From: Bdellovibrionales bacterium
GTDB lineage: Bacteria > Bdellovibrionota > Bdellovibrionia > Bdellovibrionales > UBA1609
DNA length: 49,765 bases
Direction: 5' to 3'
Assembly (NCBI GenBank): GCA_007128005.1
Contig: SKYF01000177.1
Location: 1-49,765, forward strand
Part shown: in pieces, positions 1 to 8,613 of the stretch
Position numbering within the stretch: the stretch's first letter is position 1
How the letters are laid out: every line of letters starts with the position of its first letter
Made by a program: the position numbers and the translations under genes
The notes under the pieces: generated by a model
The model's input: only the letters and a program-made list of their open reading frames with translations
The model's database searches: none
What the model was told of the DNA's origin: nothing

Positions 1-1771
1 CAATAAAGTCCTTAAGCCTTTGCACTCTCTGCGGGGAGGGCTCCTCCACATCCAATTCGCGCAAGGCCCCCTCCTCGGCATCCCTGATGCCATAGCTCTT
101 GGCCAACTGAGCTATATCTTTCTGAGCCGCCTCGCTGTAGGCCTTGGTATTGGCCTCACGAATCTGCATCAAGCCCTGAGTGAATGTCTTTAAGTCCCTC
201 ATCTTACGAGCCAGATAGCGAGTGCGATAGGTGGGGCTGCGAACAACAATTTTAAGGTCTTTAAAATACTCCCGAGCCGCAAAGTTATTTCCTGTCAGCA
301 AAGACAACTTGTGTAAAAGAGGGACCAGATTGTCATCTCCTGAGAGTGCCTCCCAAGGGTTGACTTCAGGAAACTTCTTCCCTGTCTGCTCTTCTATTAG
401 GTCGACAATGGCACTGTAGACCAAGTACTTCCCATCACCGGGCCTTAGGGCATCCATTGTCTGGTGACCTTGAGGTTGGTCCTTGCCCTCAAAAGTGTCA
501 TAGCGATCCATCAGAACAAAGTCCGGACCTAGCAATTCCGCCAAGGGCTTAAAGGCAAATTCACGTCCCACATAGGTCAATCCGTCCCACATTCCCTGTA
601 TGAGCATCAACCTGGGTCGTTGCTGCATCTCTGAGGGCTCAGGCAAAGGAGTGCTATAGTGAATCTGCGTCCACAATGCGTAGAGGGTGCCAATGGGGTT
701 GAGCTTTCCACTGCGGACCACGTTGCGCATGAACTGTTTGTCTTTGTCTGCAATGCGGTCCATGAAGTTGGGATCATCCGCGAGAGTGCGAAAAAGCTTT
801 TCTTCCAACTCCACCCGTTCCCGAGGGCTGCCCTGACCCATAGCCAAGTCAGCAGGAGGGCTTAAGGGCATCACCCCAATAATTTGATCCAAGACTCTCT
901 TATAACGACCCTCGCGGTGGCGCGGCCAGTACTGGGTGTAAAAATAGAGCCAAAACTCCCCACCCCAGCTGTGCCCTGACAAAACCACCTTCACATCCGG
1001 ATGGGTGGTCTTCTCAATGACGGCCAAATTGTACTCAATCAGATCATCAAAGCTATCCACAGCGTAACGGGGACCTTTTCCGTGTCCATGCTGATCCACC
1101 GCCGCAAAGGCAATTTTGTGCTTTGCCAAATGGGTTGCAATCGAGCTGCCATTCATAGCCTCAGCTGAGGGAGTTCCCCCTCCATGCACATGAAAGACCA
1201 CTACTGAATCCCCTCTTTGAGGAGAGAAGAGATAGCCCTCCGACAGCCATTGATCCCAGGACGTCATCAGTGGCCTATTAAAGTAGAGCTGAGTGGTCGT
1301 CCACTGCCCCGGATGGACTTCTAATTCCAGATGAGCTGACATCCCCAGACCAGGACTAAATCGCGACACTTCAGATGGGTGCTCAGTATTGATACTGGGG
1401 GTCTTAAGCCAGGCCACCTGTGACCCAGCTTGAGTAGAGATGACAGATGAAAAGGCGGGAAAGGGATGAAGGCCTTTGCGCAGGGGCTGCGAGGCCTCAC
1501 GCTGCCAACTGACAAATTGGGGGTCGGGCTGAGCCCTTCGAGCTTCTTCCACCCGACTGTGCCCCTGTGCCACATAGGAAATCAGAGGGGCTTGATGGCT
1601 TGCATGATTGAGCAGTTCCACACAAGAGGGCAGGAGAAAACTACCGGAGCTGGTTGGGTAGGCAGTTCGTCCTCCCCCATCTGCTGCAGACCAAGCAGAA
1701 GCGGAATAAAGAGCAAGTGTGATGAAAATTGCTAAAAAACGGCTCAAACTGTGACCAAAGCTACTAAACAA
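1..1771 (-). CDS. Secreted alpha/beta hydrolase, 3' end beyond window
   Basis: This gene is absent from the ORF track because its stop lies outside the window, but reading the minus strand from 1771 gives an uninterrupted frame of 590 codons to base 1. It starts with TTG preceded by GAGGGGGAG and a hydrophobic signal sequence (FLAIFITLALYSASAWSAA). A hydrolase core follows, with an oxyanion-type HVHGGG loop and a nucleophile elbow GHSWGG (Ser at about residue 268). A later WDG and a GHQ motif are candidates for the acid and histidine of the triad. The fold and secretion are seen; the substrate is unknown. A C-terminal region of about 200 residues past the hydrolase core looks helical and charged. 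Lipase, esterase or peptidase are all possible. Confidence 0.8.
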   Translation of the reverse strand, partial: MFSSFGHSLSRFLAIFITLALYSASAWSAADGGGRTAYPTSSGSFLLPSCVELLNHASHQAPLISYVAQGHSRVEEARRAQPDPQFVSWQREASQPLRKGLHPFPAFSSVISTQAGSQVAWLKTPSINTEHPSEVSRFSPGLGMSAHLELEVHPGQWTTTQLYFNRPLMTSWDQWLSEGYLFSPQRGDSVVVFHVHGGGTPSAEAMNGSSIATHLAKHKIAFAAVDQHGHGKGPRYAVDSFDDLIEYNLAVIEKTTHPDVKVVLSGHSWGGEFWLYFYTQYWPRHREGRYKRVLDQIIGVMPLSPPADLAMGQGSPRERVELEEKLFRTLADDPNFMDRIADKDKQFMRNVVRSGKLNPIGTLYALWTQIHYSTPLPEPSEMQQRPRLMLIQGMWDGLTYVGREFAFKPLAELLGPDFVLMDRYDTFEGKDQPQGHQTMDALRPGDGKYLVYSAIVDLIEEQTGKKFPEVNPWEALSGDDNLVPLLHKLSLLTGNNFAAREYFKDLKIVVRSPTYRTRYLARKMRDLKTFTQGLMQIREANTKAYSEAAQKDIAQLAKSYGIRDAEEGALRELDVEEPSPQRVQRLKDFI

Positions 1772-1888
1772 GCTCTCCCCCTCGTCAGAAGATGTAGAGA
1801 AAGTGTGACATAGCCCATCTTGACACATCTAGGTACTGTAGATTTTTTAAAAATCCTTAAAATTTGGAAATTGTTGACTTTTCGTCAA

Positions 1889-1916
1889 CTTGACAGACCC
1901 CCAATTGACCCCAAAT
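1889..1916 (+). promoter_or_regulatory. Sigma-32 (heat-shock) type promoter of hsp20
   Basis: CTTGACA, a 13-base spacer and CCCCAAAT match the RpoH consensus CTTGAAA-N(11-17)-CCCCATNT closely, and the site sits about 47 bases before the Hsp20 start. The spacing and the identity of the downstream gene both support the call. Confidence 0.75.
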
Positions 1917-1962
1917 TAAAACTGAAAGTAAGAGCAAGGAAACAAATTAATGGAGGTGCAAG

Positions 1963-2481
1963 ATGAGAAAAAGTCTGACAACTCGACCCACTCAAAGTGT
2001 TTGGGACTTTATGAATGAAATGGATCAAGTGTTCAACAAGGTGTTTGATAGCCCGATGAGTGCGACAAGCTCTTCGTTGGCTGAAATGGTGGATTTTGCC
2101 CCCCCTGTGGACATTGAGGAAAACAAGGATTTTTACTTGTTGAGCTTTGATATTCCGGGTGTGGATGCCAAAGATGTCAAAATTGATGTGAGCAATGGGC
2201 AGCTGACCGTCTCTGGACAGAGGGTAAAGACTCATCGTGAGGAGCAAGGGCCGTTGCGTCGCTATGAAAGGCAGTTTGGGCAGTTCACTAGGAGTTTTAT
2301 GCTTCCTACTCAGGTGGAAGAGGACAAGATTCAAGCTCGCCACGAGGGTGGAGTTCTTGAAATTATGATCCCTAAGTCTGGGGCGGCAAAGCCAAAGACA
2401 ATTAAAATTGAATCCGAGAAAGGTGGACTGTTCTCAAGGCTTCTTGGCAAGACAGACAAAGAGTCTGGGGACCAACATTAA
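1963..2481 (+). CDS. Small heat-shock protein, Hsp20/alpha-crystallin family
   Basis: A 172-residue ATP-independent holdase chaperone that binds unfolding proteins in the cytoplasm. The alpha-crystallin domain spans about residues 48-140, with a DIPGV segment near 63-67 and the conserved GVLEI strand at 130-134. A C-terminal IKI (IxI-type oligomerisation motif) lies near 147-149. The start is an ATG with GGAGG seven bases upstream. The gene stands alone, with its own RpoH-type promoter, and faces purD tail to tail with only 18 bases between stops and no clear hairpin. Length and domain order are typical for the family, so function is well supported; the client set is unknown. Confidence 0.95.
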   Translation: MRKSLTTRPTQSVWDFMNEMDQVFNKVFDSPMSATSSSLAEMVDFAPPVDIEENKDFYLLSFDIPGVDAKDVKIDVSNGQLTVSGQRVKTHREEQGPLRRYERQFGQFTRSFMLPTQVEEDKIQARHEGGVLEIMIPKSGAAKPKTIKIESEKGGLFSRLLGKTDKESGDQH

Positions 2482-2499
2482 GGCTCCCCCTGCCTGTCC

Positions 2500-3750
2500 T
2501 TAGTCCCCAATGTCTCGGCGCAACTGCATTCCTGGCCATTTGACTTGATCTGCCTGATGATAAGCATTGACCAGGGCTTCCTTCAGGTCAGAACCAAGAC
2601 CTAGGGCATTGAGGACTCGTCCTCCCTGAGTGACCCAGGCCTCTGTCTGAGAGTTGCGTCCCGTTCCGCCGTGAAGAAAGTAACTGCTAGGAGTTTCAAA
2701 AAATACATCTCCCTCAATGGGGGTCCCTTTTACGGGAGAGGCCGGGTAGTTTTCTGCGGCCAGCACCACTGTGGCAGTGGCGATGGGCTTCCAGGCAGGC
2801 TCAGGAAGTTCTCCTCTGGCCACTGCCATTAGAACCTGTCCCCAGTCACCCTCTAACAGCGGGAGGACCACTTGGGCCTCGGGATCACCAAAACGCACAT
2901 TGTACTCCAACACCTTTGGCCCCTTGGGTGTGACCATCACTCCAATGTACAGCACCCCCCGATAAAGAAGCCCCATGGCCTGAAGCTGACGAATGGAGGG
3001 TGCAACCAGTTGGCTCTCAATCTGCTCCAACAGCTCGGGCGCGATAGAAACGGGAGCCACAGCCCCCATTCCTCCTGTGTTAGGACCTTGGTCTCTTTCA
3101 TTGAGCCTCTTGTGGTCCTTGGCCAAAGGCAGCAGGCGATAATCCGTGCCCTCCGTTAAACAGAGAAAGCTCAGCTCAGAGCCCTGTTGATGCTCTTCGA
3201 TCAGTACCTTTTCCCCGGCAGGGCCTAAAATCTTGCGCTCAAAAAGGTCCCGCCCCACTTGCAGAGCCTCTTCCAAACTCGCACAGATAAAGACTCCCTT
3301 GCCAGCTGCGAGTCCATCGGCCTTCAGAACATAAGGGGGCTCAAAGTCAGCCAAAGCCCCCTTGAGCTCCTGCTGAGAAGTGACTACCTGGTATCTGGCC
3401 GTAGGCACCCCAGCCTCTATCATAAACTCCTTGGCAAAGCTCTTACTGGACTCAAGTCGAGCGGCCTCGCCGCTGGGACCAAAAACCGCAACCCCTTCCC
3501 GGCGCAGATCATCTGCCAAGCCCTCGGCCAGAGGTTGCTCAGGGCCAATGACCACCAAGTCTATGGCCGTTTTTTTGACCAATTTACTCAATGCCTCTGA
3601 ATCCGAAGAGCTCACCTCGTGAACCAGGGCCTCTTTGGCCATGGCGGCACTGCCGGGCGCCACATGGACTTCTGTTACCGAGGCTGACAATCTCAGTGCT
3701 CGAACCAAGGCATGTTCTCTGGCCCCCTGACCAATGACCAATACTTTCAT
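2500..3750 (-). CDS. purD: Phosphoribosylamine-glycine ligase (GARS)
   Basis: Catalyses the second step of de novo purine synthesis, joining glycine to 5-phosphoribosylamine with ATP. The protein has 416 residues, close to the usual 420-430. The N-terminal signature GQGAREHAL is a variant of GSGGREHAL. It is followed by GPEQPLAEGL and the ATP-grasp region (LKADGLAAGKGVFIC; EYNVRFGDPEAQ). The ATG at 3750 has AAAGGAGAG upstream. It appears to be transcribed alone, divergently from the SDR-like gene, with no other pur gene in the window. Function is confident. Confidence 0.97.
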   Translation of the reverse strand: MKVLVIGQGAREHALVRALRLSASVTEVHVAPGSAAMAKEALVHEVSSSDSEALSKLVKKTAIDLVVIGPEQPLAEGLADDLRREGVAVFGPSGEAARLESSKSFAKEFMIEAGVPTARYQVVTSQQELKGALADFEPPYVLKADGLAAGKGVFICASLEEALQVGRDLFERKILGPAGEKVLIEEHQQGSELSFLCLTEGTDYRLLPLAKDHKRLNERDQGPNTGGMGAVAPVSIAPELLEQIESQLVAPSIRQLQAMGLLYRGVLYIGVMVTPKGPKVLEYNVRFGDPEAQVVLPLLEGDWGQVLMAVARGELPEPAWKPIATATVVLAAENYPASPVKGTPIEGDVFFETPSSYFLHGGTGRNSQTEAWVTQGGRVLNALGLGSDLKEALVNAYHQADQVKWPGMQLRRDIGD

Positions 3751-3838
3751 TTTGAACTCTCCTTTGAAAGACGTATTTAAGGCTGGTCCTCCTGCACTGT
3801 CAATTGACCCCTACATGGAAGCACCCTAACCTGAGTTT

Positions 3839-4627
3839 ATGCGAACTATGTCCTTAAAACTCCAAGACAAAACTATCGTTCTTTCGGGTACATTTGACCC
3901 TCTTATGCAGAACCTAGCCAGCACTCTGACTGGCTTTGGAGCCGATATTGCCCTCATTGGCCCCAATGTCACGCAGGCAAGGCGCTTTAGCGATAGCCTT
4001 AACGATGCCCGAGAAATCGATCCTAACTTTGGTCGCAGTATGATTGTTGAGGCCTCATTGACAGATGAAAGTAGCGTTCAAGAGGCTCTGTCTCGCACGG
4101 CGGAGTCATTTGGTGGCCTGGATGCTCTGATCGACTCAACTGTCAGCCACTCAACAGGTCTCTCCTTTAGTAGTTCCACTGCTGAACAGCTGCTCGGCGA
4201 AGCTCAAGCCGTATTGCACAGAAGTCTGATCACCGCCCAAAAGGCCTTAAAATTTATTGAATGCCGGCAAAAAGGCAGGGTGATTTTCCTGGTTCAAGAC
4301 TCCTGGCGCTGGTCCCTCCCGGGAGAGGAAATTTCCTCGGTCTTTCGCTCCTGCCTGCAGCAACTCACTAAAGTCCTCGCTCAGGAGATCACTGAAAAAA
4401 ATATCACGATAAATGCCGTGGCCCTTGGGGTGACCGAGCCCTTTTTGCGAGAGCGGTTTCCCAATGCCCCATCCATTGAGCAAGCCTTAACTGAGCTCAA
4501 AAAACACTGCCCCCAAGCTCGTCTGGTTGAAAATCAAGATATCTCCCACCTCGTGGCTTTTTTAGCCAGCCCCTTGAGTTCGGCAATCAGTGGGCAAACC
4601 CTCACGGCCAATGGGGGCTGGATTTAA
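3839..4627 (+). CDS. Degenerate short-chain dehydrogenase/reductase (SDR)-like protein
   Basis: A 262-residue Rossmann-fold protein related to FabG-type SDRs. The C-terminal pattern (VAFLASPLSSAISGQTLTANGGWI) is typical of enoyl/ketoacyl reductases, and a TINAVALG segment matches the usual structural motif. Key catalytic features are missing. The NNAG position reads IDSTVSHS, and the YxxxK pair is replaced around ISSVFRSCLQQ. The dinucleotide glycine motif is also poor (LSGTFDPLMQ). It may therefore bind a ligand without redox activity, or use unusual residues. The start is uncertain: ATG 3839 or 3848 (MSLKLQ), neither with a clear ribosome site. It converges with the NodU-like gene, 14 bases apart. 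Confidence 0.75.
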   Translation: MRTMSLKLQDKTIVLSGTFDPLMQNLASTLTGFGADIALIGPNVTQARRFSDSLNDAREIDPNFGRSMIVEASLTDESSVQEALSRTAESFGGLDALIDSTVSHSTGLSFSSSTAEQLLGEAQAVLHRSLITAQKALKFIECRQKGRVIFLVQDSWRWSLPGEEISSVFRSCLQQLTKVLAQEITEKNITINAVALGVTEPFLRERFPNAPSIEQALTELKKHCPQARLVENQDISHLVAFLASPLSSAISGQTLTANGGWI

Positions 4628-4641
4628 AGCGACCTAAAAAA

Positions 4642-5700
4642 TTAAGCCAACTGACCTTCCGGGAGAGGCTGAGGCTTCTTGCGATCATCTGCTGGAGTTT
4701 TTGAGAGCGGAGCTTTGGACTTGGGCTCCTGCTGGAGCCCAAGGAGTGCAGATGCCCCACTGGCACGCAACTGACTGAGTGATCCAGAGAGGATAAATAA
4801 TTTTTGCCGATCAAAAATTCTCGGCAAGACAACAATCAAAATTTCATAAAGTAAACCCTGACCCACCACGCAGATTCTCTCTTCACCCCCCACTAAGAGG
4901 CGTCGAGAGGACTTTAGGGTCATAGCCCACTCCATCACCAGGCTCTCTAAGGAGGCATAAATATCGATCTCCCTGGATGTCACTGGCTGATCGGGGCTGC
5001 GCTGTGGGGAATGAAAGGCGCGGGCAAAGTCCGGGTGATTGTCTTTTAAGATCAGCTGTCCTTGAGAGCCAATTTCCAACCATTCCTCCCGCAACTGATC
5101 TAAAAAGCGAGGCTCCCCATAGCCCGACAGCTCCACAAACTGCCTCTGCGCTCTGCCCCCAGAGAAACCACAAAACTCCGCAAGCCTCTCAAAAAACTCC
5201 TCTGCAGAGTTTCCCTCTGCCTCGGGCCATTTTTTTTGCAGCCCCCTCTCTCCCGCCTCCCAGAGCTGGGCTGTCAGCTGATTCACCTCAGGATCTAAAC
5301 AGATCACAGTCGCTTGACGAAAGCCCGACTGACGAAAGGCCTCATAGGCTAGGGCTCTCTGTGGAGAGATCCGATAAGGTTTTAAATGTCCCAGCCCAAG
5401 AGACTCCACCCAACGAGCTCTCTTTCGATAAACCCAAAACTTGTTCCAAAAATGCCCCTCTTGACTATCTACAATCGTCATCCATTCTATCTGTTGGGGA
5501 TCTATACCTGTGGAGGAATAAACCCTTTGAAGGGCCTGGGGGAGGTCTTCGAACCCGACCTTATGTTGAGCGATGACATGTTGAGCGACAACTTCTTGGG
5601 TGTTGTTTCCCCATCGACTCAAGACAAATGAAACTGTGGGCTCGACTCCGTTGGAGGCCAAACTATCAATCGTTAAACTGTACGTCGAACTCTGCGCCAC
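4642..5700 (-). CDS. NodU/CmcH-like (ASKHA fold) protein lacking metal-binding histidines
   Basis: A 352-residue protein that I align by eye to the N-terminal Kae1-like domain of carbamoyltransferases of the NodU/CmcH/TobZ family. Supporting landmarks are GIDPQQIEWMTIV early, a segment AYEAFRQSGFRQATVICLD where the family has HHxxHAxxAFxxSGFxxAxxxxxDG, a later FVELSGYGEPRFLD resembling K(L/V)MGLAPYG, and DIYASLESLVMEWA resembling the DxAxSxQxxxE helix. The paired histidines are replaced (SPQRALAYEAF) and the DG of the next motif becomes DPEV, so the usual metal and carbamoyl chemistry is unlikely. The C-terminal 40 residues are Pro/Lys-rich and probably disordered. The homology is an inference, not a search result; the role is unknown. 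Confidence 0.55.
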   Translation of the reverse strand: MAQSSTYSLTIDSLASNGVEPTVSFVLSRWGNNTQEVVAQHVIAQHKVGFEDLPQALQRVYSSTGIDPQQIEWMTIVDSQEGHFWNKFWVYRKRARWVESLGLGHLKPYRISPQRALAYEAFRQSGFRQATVICLDPEVNQLTAQLWEAGERGLQKKWPEAEGNSAEEFFERLAEFCGFSGGRAQRQFVELSGYGEPRFLDQLREEWLEIGSQGQLILKDNHPDFARAFHSPQRSPDQPVTSREIDIYASLESLVMEWAMTLKSSRRLLVGGEERICVVGQGLLYEILIVVLPRIFDRQKLFILSGSLSQLRASGASALLGLQQEPKSKAPLSKTPADDRKKPQPLPEGQLA

Positions 5701-5800
5701 AGACTTTTAAGATTAGCAAGGTCAGGCCCCCAAGATCAATCCTGGAATTTTTAAATTTTCTTTATGGTTTCTCACCCTCTGGGCTGTGGAACTTCACCTT

Positions 5801-7117
5801 TCAAAGCTGACGAGAGAGAATCAGACCTTCGGCCTGGGCAAACTTCTCCGGAGCCACATACAACCGGTCAATAGTGCGAATTTCCTCATATTTTTTAAAA
5901 ATCTCTGTGCTGTCTTGAAGGCTGTAGGGCTGGGCCCTGCGGTCATATTGATCGACCACGTAGATCCCAAAGGGCTTTTCCTGGGGAGTCATCGTGTGAT
6001 ATTTACTCAGCCTTAGCTGAGAACTGGCCCAAATCACCTCGACCCCTTCAGATTCAAGGGCCTGGGCCATTTTCTCCGGTCGCTCCGTGGCCCTTGTAGA
6101 ATGCAGCTCAAAGAGCATACGAAAGGGCTTTCTCTCCGAAATCCTCCGAGCCCAGGGGTTGTCCACTGAAGCCAGGTGTTCAAAAAGAGCATAGTCTGTG
6201 CACTTGATGTACTCCTCAATCTCTGCTGGGAGAAAGAAGCTACAGTCCGGAGAAGTCAAATAACGACTCAAAATCTCTTCGTAGATGATGCCCTTGTGAT
6301 GAAAGTAGACCATCAAATGCATATGGTGCCGCGCTAACAGGAAATCATCAAAGGTATAAAGGGCTCTGCGATTGAGGGCCAAGTGGAGATTTCCATCCAC
6401 TAAATGCGAGCTCATGTTGGCCAGTAGCCACGACTGCTCCACTTTCCCATAATTGGTCCCACAAAAATAGGCATCCCTAGCCAAATAGTCCAGGCGATCT
6501 ACGTCCATCTCAGAGCTGATCAACTGACTGAGAATCACCCTAAAGTTGAAGCCCTGATCCAAAAAAAAATCATCTTCAACCTGCAAGCTCACATCTACTA
6601 AACAGGCAATGTGTTCTGGCCCAATATCGGGAAACTGGGCGCGCAAAATGGGGGTCAAGGAAGAGTCGGTGATAAATTTAATCGTGTAGTCCTCATGATT
6701 GGCTCTAGACTTCAAATCAGGTGCCCCCTGGCGCAAGCGATAGATTTCCACTCCAAGATCCCCAAGCGGGGGCATCACCTCTTCTGTGGTGTGAGACAGG
6801 GGACCATGGCCGATATCATGAAGCAGGGCTGCAAGCCTCAGCACCTGGCGCAGTCGCTGACGAACCTGATGATTGGAAAACTGAAAGTCCTTAAAAATAT
6901 GATCAAAGGCCACCGCAGCAAGATGGCAGACCCCAATCGAATGCAGGTAGCGGTTGTGAGTCGCCCCAGGGAAGCTGAATTCGGAAAAACCCAACTGCTT
7001 GATCGAGCGCAATCGCTGATAGGCCAAACTGTCCAAAACCGCCACCTCAGCCCGAGACAGCTCAATGGATCCATGAATGGGGTCTCTGATCTCCATATCC
7101 CCTTTTAGGCCTTTCAT
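5801..7117 (-). CDS. HD-domain phosphohydrolase (dGTPase/SAMHD1-like family)
   Basis: A 438-residue metal-dependent phosphohydrolase. It opens with IRDPIHGSIELS, typical of this family, and the metal ligands are visible: H in RYLHSIGVCHLA, HD in ALLHDIGHGPLSH, and the distal D in MDVDRLDYLARDAYF. Relatives hydrolyse dNTPs or other nucleotides; the exact substrate cannot be told from sequence. The frame opens at ATG 7117 with a weak site. An ATG at 7096 (MEIRDPIHG) preceded by AAAAGGGG is the better fit to family N termini. It diverges from thyA, whose product also concerns dNTP pools, which makes a role in nucleotide balance plausible but unproven. Confidence 0.9.
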   Translation of the reverse strand: MKGLKGDMEIRDPIHGSIELSRAEVAVLDSLAYQRLRSIKQLGFSEFSFPGATHNRYLHSIGVCHLAAVAFDHIFKDFQFSNHQVRQRLRQVLRLAALLHDIGHGPLSHTTEEVMPPLGDLGVEIYRLRQGAPDLKSRANHEDYTIKFITDSSLTPILRAQFPDIGPEHIACLVDVSLQVEDDFFLDQGFNFRVILSQLISSEMDVDRLDYLARDAYFCGTNYGKVEQSWLLANMSSHLVDGNLHLALNRRALYTFDDFLLARHHMHLMVYFHHKGIIYEEILSRYLTSPDCSFFLPAEIEEYIKCTDYALFEHLASVDNPWARRISERKPFRMLFELHSTRATERPEKMAQALESEGVEVIWASSQLRLSKYHTMTPQEKPFGIYVVDQYDRRAQPYSLQDSTEIFKKYEEIRTIDRLYVAPEKFAQAEGLILSRQL

Positions 7118-7152
7118 CTCAAGGCGTCAAAAGCATTTTAGCCTGGCTCATC

Positions 7153-7182
7153 TTGGACTTACTCACTGCTTCAGGTTAGACT
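7153..7182 (+). promoter_or_regulatory. Candidate sigma-70 promoter of thyA-folA
   Basis: TTGGAC and TAGACT are separated by 18 bases and lie about 30 bases before the preferred thyA start. It is a moderate match only. Confidence 0.35.
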
Positions 7183-7210
7183 GTCGCCAAAAATGCCGAG
7201 GAGCGCAAAA

Positions 7211-8005
7211 ATGCAGACCTATCTCCAGCTCATGGAAAAAATCTTGAATGAGGGTGTCGACAGAGAAGACCGCACGGGTGTTGGAACGCTCAGTCTCTTT
7301 GGACACCAGATGCGCTTTGACCTGAGCCAGGGCTTCCCCCTAGTGACAACCAAAAAGGTTCATCTGCGCTCAATCATCCACGAACTGCTGTGGTTTCTCA
7401 AAGGCGACACAAATATCCAGTATTTAAAGGACAACAATGTCAGCATTTGGGACGAATGGGCTGATGCCGAGGGCAACCTCGGGCGAGTCTATGGGGCCCA
7501 GTGGCGCTCGTGGCGGGCACCTGATGGGCGCTGCATAGACCAGATCCAGCAGGTCGTTGAAGGCCTTAAAAATGACCCCTATTCCCGGCGTCACCTGGTT
7601 GTGGCCTACAATCCAGGTGAGATTCAAGAAATGGCTCTGCCTCCCTGCCACGCTTTTTTTCAATTTTACGTCGGAAAAGATCGGCTCTCCTGTCAGATGT
7701 ATCAGCGCAGCGCCGATGTGTTTTTGGGAGTTCCCTTTAATATCGCTAGTTACTCGCTTTTAACCTTAATGATGGCCCAGGTCTGTGGCTACAAACCCGG
7801 AGAGTTTATTCATACCCTTGGGGATGCCCACCTCTACTCCAATCACTTGGATCAGGCCCGACTGCAGCTCAGCCGCGAGCCTCGACCTCTGCCCCAAATG
7901 AAACTCAACCCTGAGGTCAAATCTCTCTTTGAATTTCGCTATGAGGACTTTGAGCTGGTGGACTATGATCCCCACCCTCATATCAAGGCAGAAGTGGCGG
8001 TTTAA
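7211..8005 (+). CDS. thyA: Thymidylate synthase
   Basis: Methylates dUMP to dTMP using methylenetetrahydrofolate. I prefer the ATG at 7211 over the ORF-track start at 7193, because GAGGAG lies eight bases upstream and the product is then 264 residues, the same length as the E. coli enzyme. The nucleophile Cys in LPPCHA then falls at residue 146, also matching E. coli numbering. Other signatures are [36 protein letters not shown] and HTLGDAHLY. The gene is followed one base later by folA, which regenerates the folate oxidised in this reaction, so the two form a natural operon. Confidence 0.97.
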   Translation: MQTYLQLMEKILNEGVDREDRTGVGTLSLFGHQMRFDLSQGFPLVTTKKVHLRSIIHELLWFLKGDTNIQYLKDNNVSIWDEWADAEGNLGRVYGAQWRSWRAPDGRCIDQIQQVVEGLKNDPYSRRHLVVAYNPGEIQEMALPPCHAFFQFYVGKDRLSCQMYQRSADVFLGVPFNIASYSLLTLMMAQVCGYKPGEFIHTLGDAHLYSNHLDQARLQLSREPRPLPQMKLNPEVKSLFEFRYEDFELVDYDPHPHIKAEVAV

Positions 8006-8006
8006 G

Positions 8007-8525
8007 ATGATTTTATCCCATATCGTGGCAGCAGCAAAAAATGGCGTGATCGGCAAAGACAACCAACTCCCTTGGCACATTCCCGAGGATCTGAAATTCT
8101 TTAGAGAAAAAACAAAGGGCAGGGCCCTTATCATGGGCCGAAAGACCTTTGAATCTGTGGGGCATCCCTTGCCTGATCGTCTCAATGTGGTGGTCACTCG
8201 TAACCCAGACTTCAAACAAAGGCATGAAAGTCCAGACTCCAAAACCCCCGTGCACGTGGTCTCCTCTTTAAAAGAAGCCATCGATTACTGCTCTGAACAG
8301 GTTCACCGCTACGGAGAAGAGGTGTTTATTATTGGTGGGGGGGAGATCTTTCGCGAGTCTATGAATATTGTTGATCTGATTTACCTAACGCGTATCCATC
8401 GAGATTACCCCGGCGATATCACCTACCCAGACGTAGATCCTCTGAAGTTTGAGGAGATCGAACGCCGGGACAGGAGCGAACCCACCGAATTCTCCTTTCT
8501 TACCTACTCGCGCAAAGACCTATAA
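8007..8525 (+). CDS. folA: Dihydrofolate reductase
   Basis: NADPH-dependent reduction of dihydrofolate to tetrahydrofolate, replacing the cofactor consumed by ThyA. The ORF-track frame opens at 7929 inside thyA, but family alignment puts the start at ATG 8007 (MILSHIVAAAKNGVIG), one base after the thyA stop, giving 172 residues. Diagnostic motifs are NGVIGKDNQLPWHIPEDLKFF, ALIMGRKTFESVGHPLPDR and a late IIGGGEIFRES. The 14-residue excess over E. coli FolA comes from an insert around residues 66-85. Translation is probably coupled to thyA because the ribosome site is weak. Confidence 0.96.
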   Translation: MILSHIVAAAKNGVIGKDNQLPWHIPEDLKFFREKTKGRALIMGRKTFESVGHPLPDRLNVVVTRNPDFKQRHESPDSKTPVHVVSSLKEAIDYCSEQVHRYGEEVFIIGGGEIFRESMNIVDLIYLTRIHRDYPGDITYPDVDPLKFEEIERRDRSEPTEFSFLTYSRKDL

Positions 8526-8574
8526 AATAAGAACATAAGTTGCCCTGCACCCCCTTTTCTACGGGACAAACACC

Positions 8575-8607
8575 TTGCAATCCACTATAGTAACGTGTAC
8601 TATAGTG
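8575..8607 (+). promoter_or_regulatory. Promoter and 9-bp inverted-repeat operator of the BrnTA-type locus
   Basis: A perfect inverted repeat CACTATAGT-N7-ACTATAGTG occupies 8583-8607. A promoter-like TTGCAA (8575-8580) and TACTAT (8598-8603), 17 bases apart, overlap it. This arrangement suits autorepression by the downstream ribbon-helix-helix antitoxin. The predicted transcript start is only a few bases from the toxin ATG. Confidence 0.6.
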
Positions 8608-8613
8608 TTGTAT

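Noticed and set aside
1885-2343. 152-residue ORF opposite hsp20
   Set aside because: Hsp20 in the other strand has promoter, ribosome site and alpha-crystallin motifs.
4977-5576. 199-residue plus-strand ORF opposite the NodU-like gene
   Set aside because: Low-complexity Pro/Ser-rich translation in the complementary frame of a better-supported minus-strand gene.
6611-7108. 165-residue plus-strand ORF opposite the HD-domain gene
   Set aside because: Shadow ORF; the minus-strand frame carries the HD-family metal motifs.
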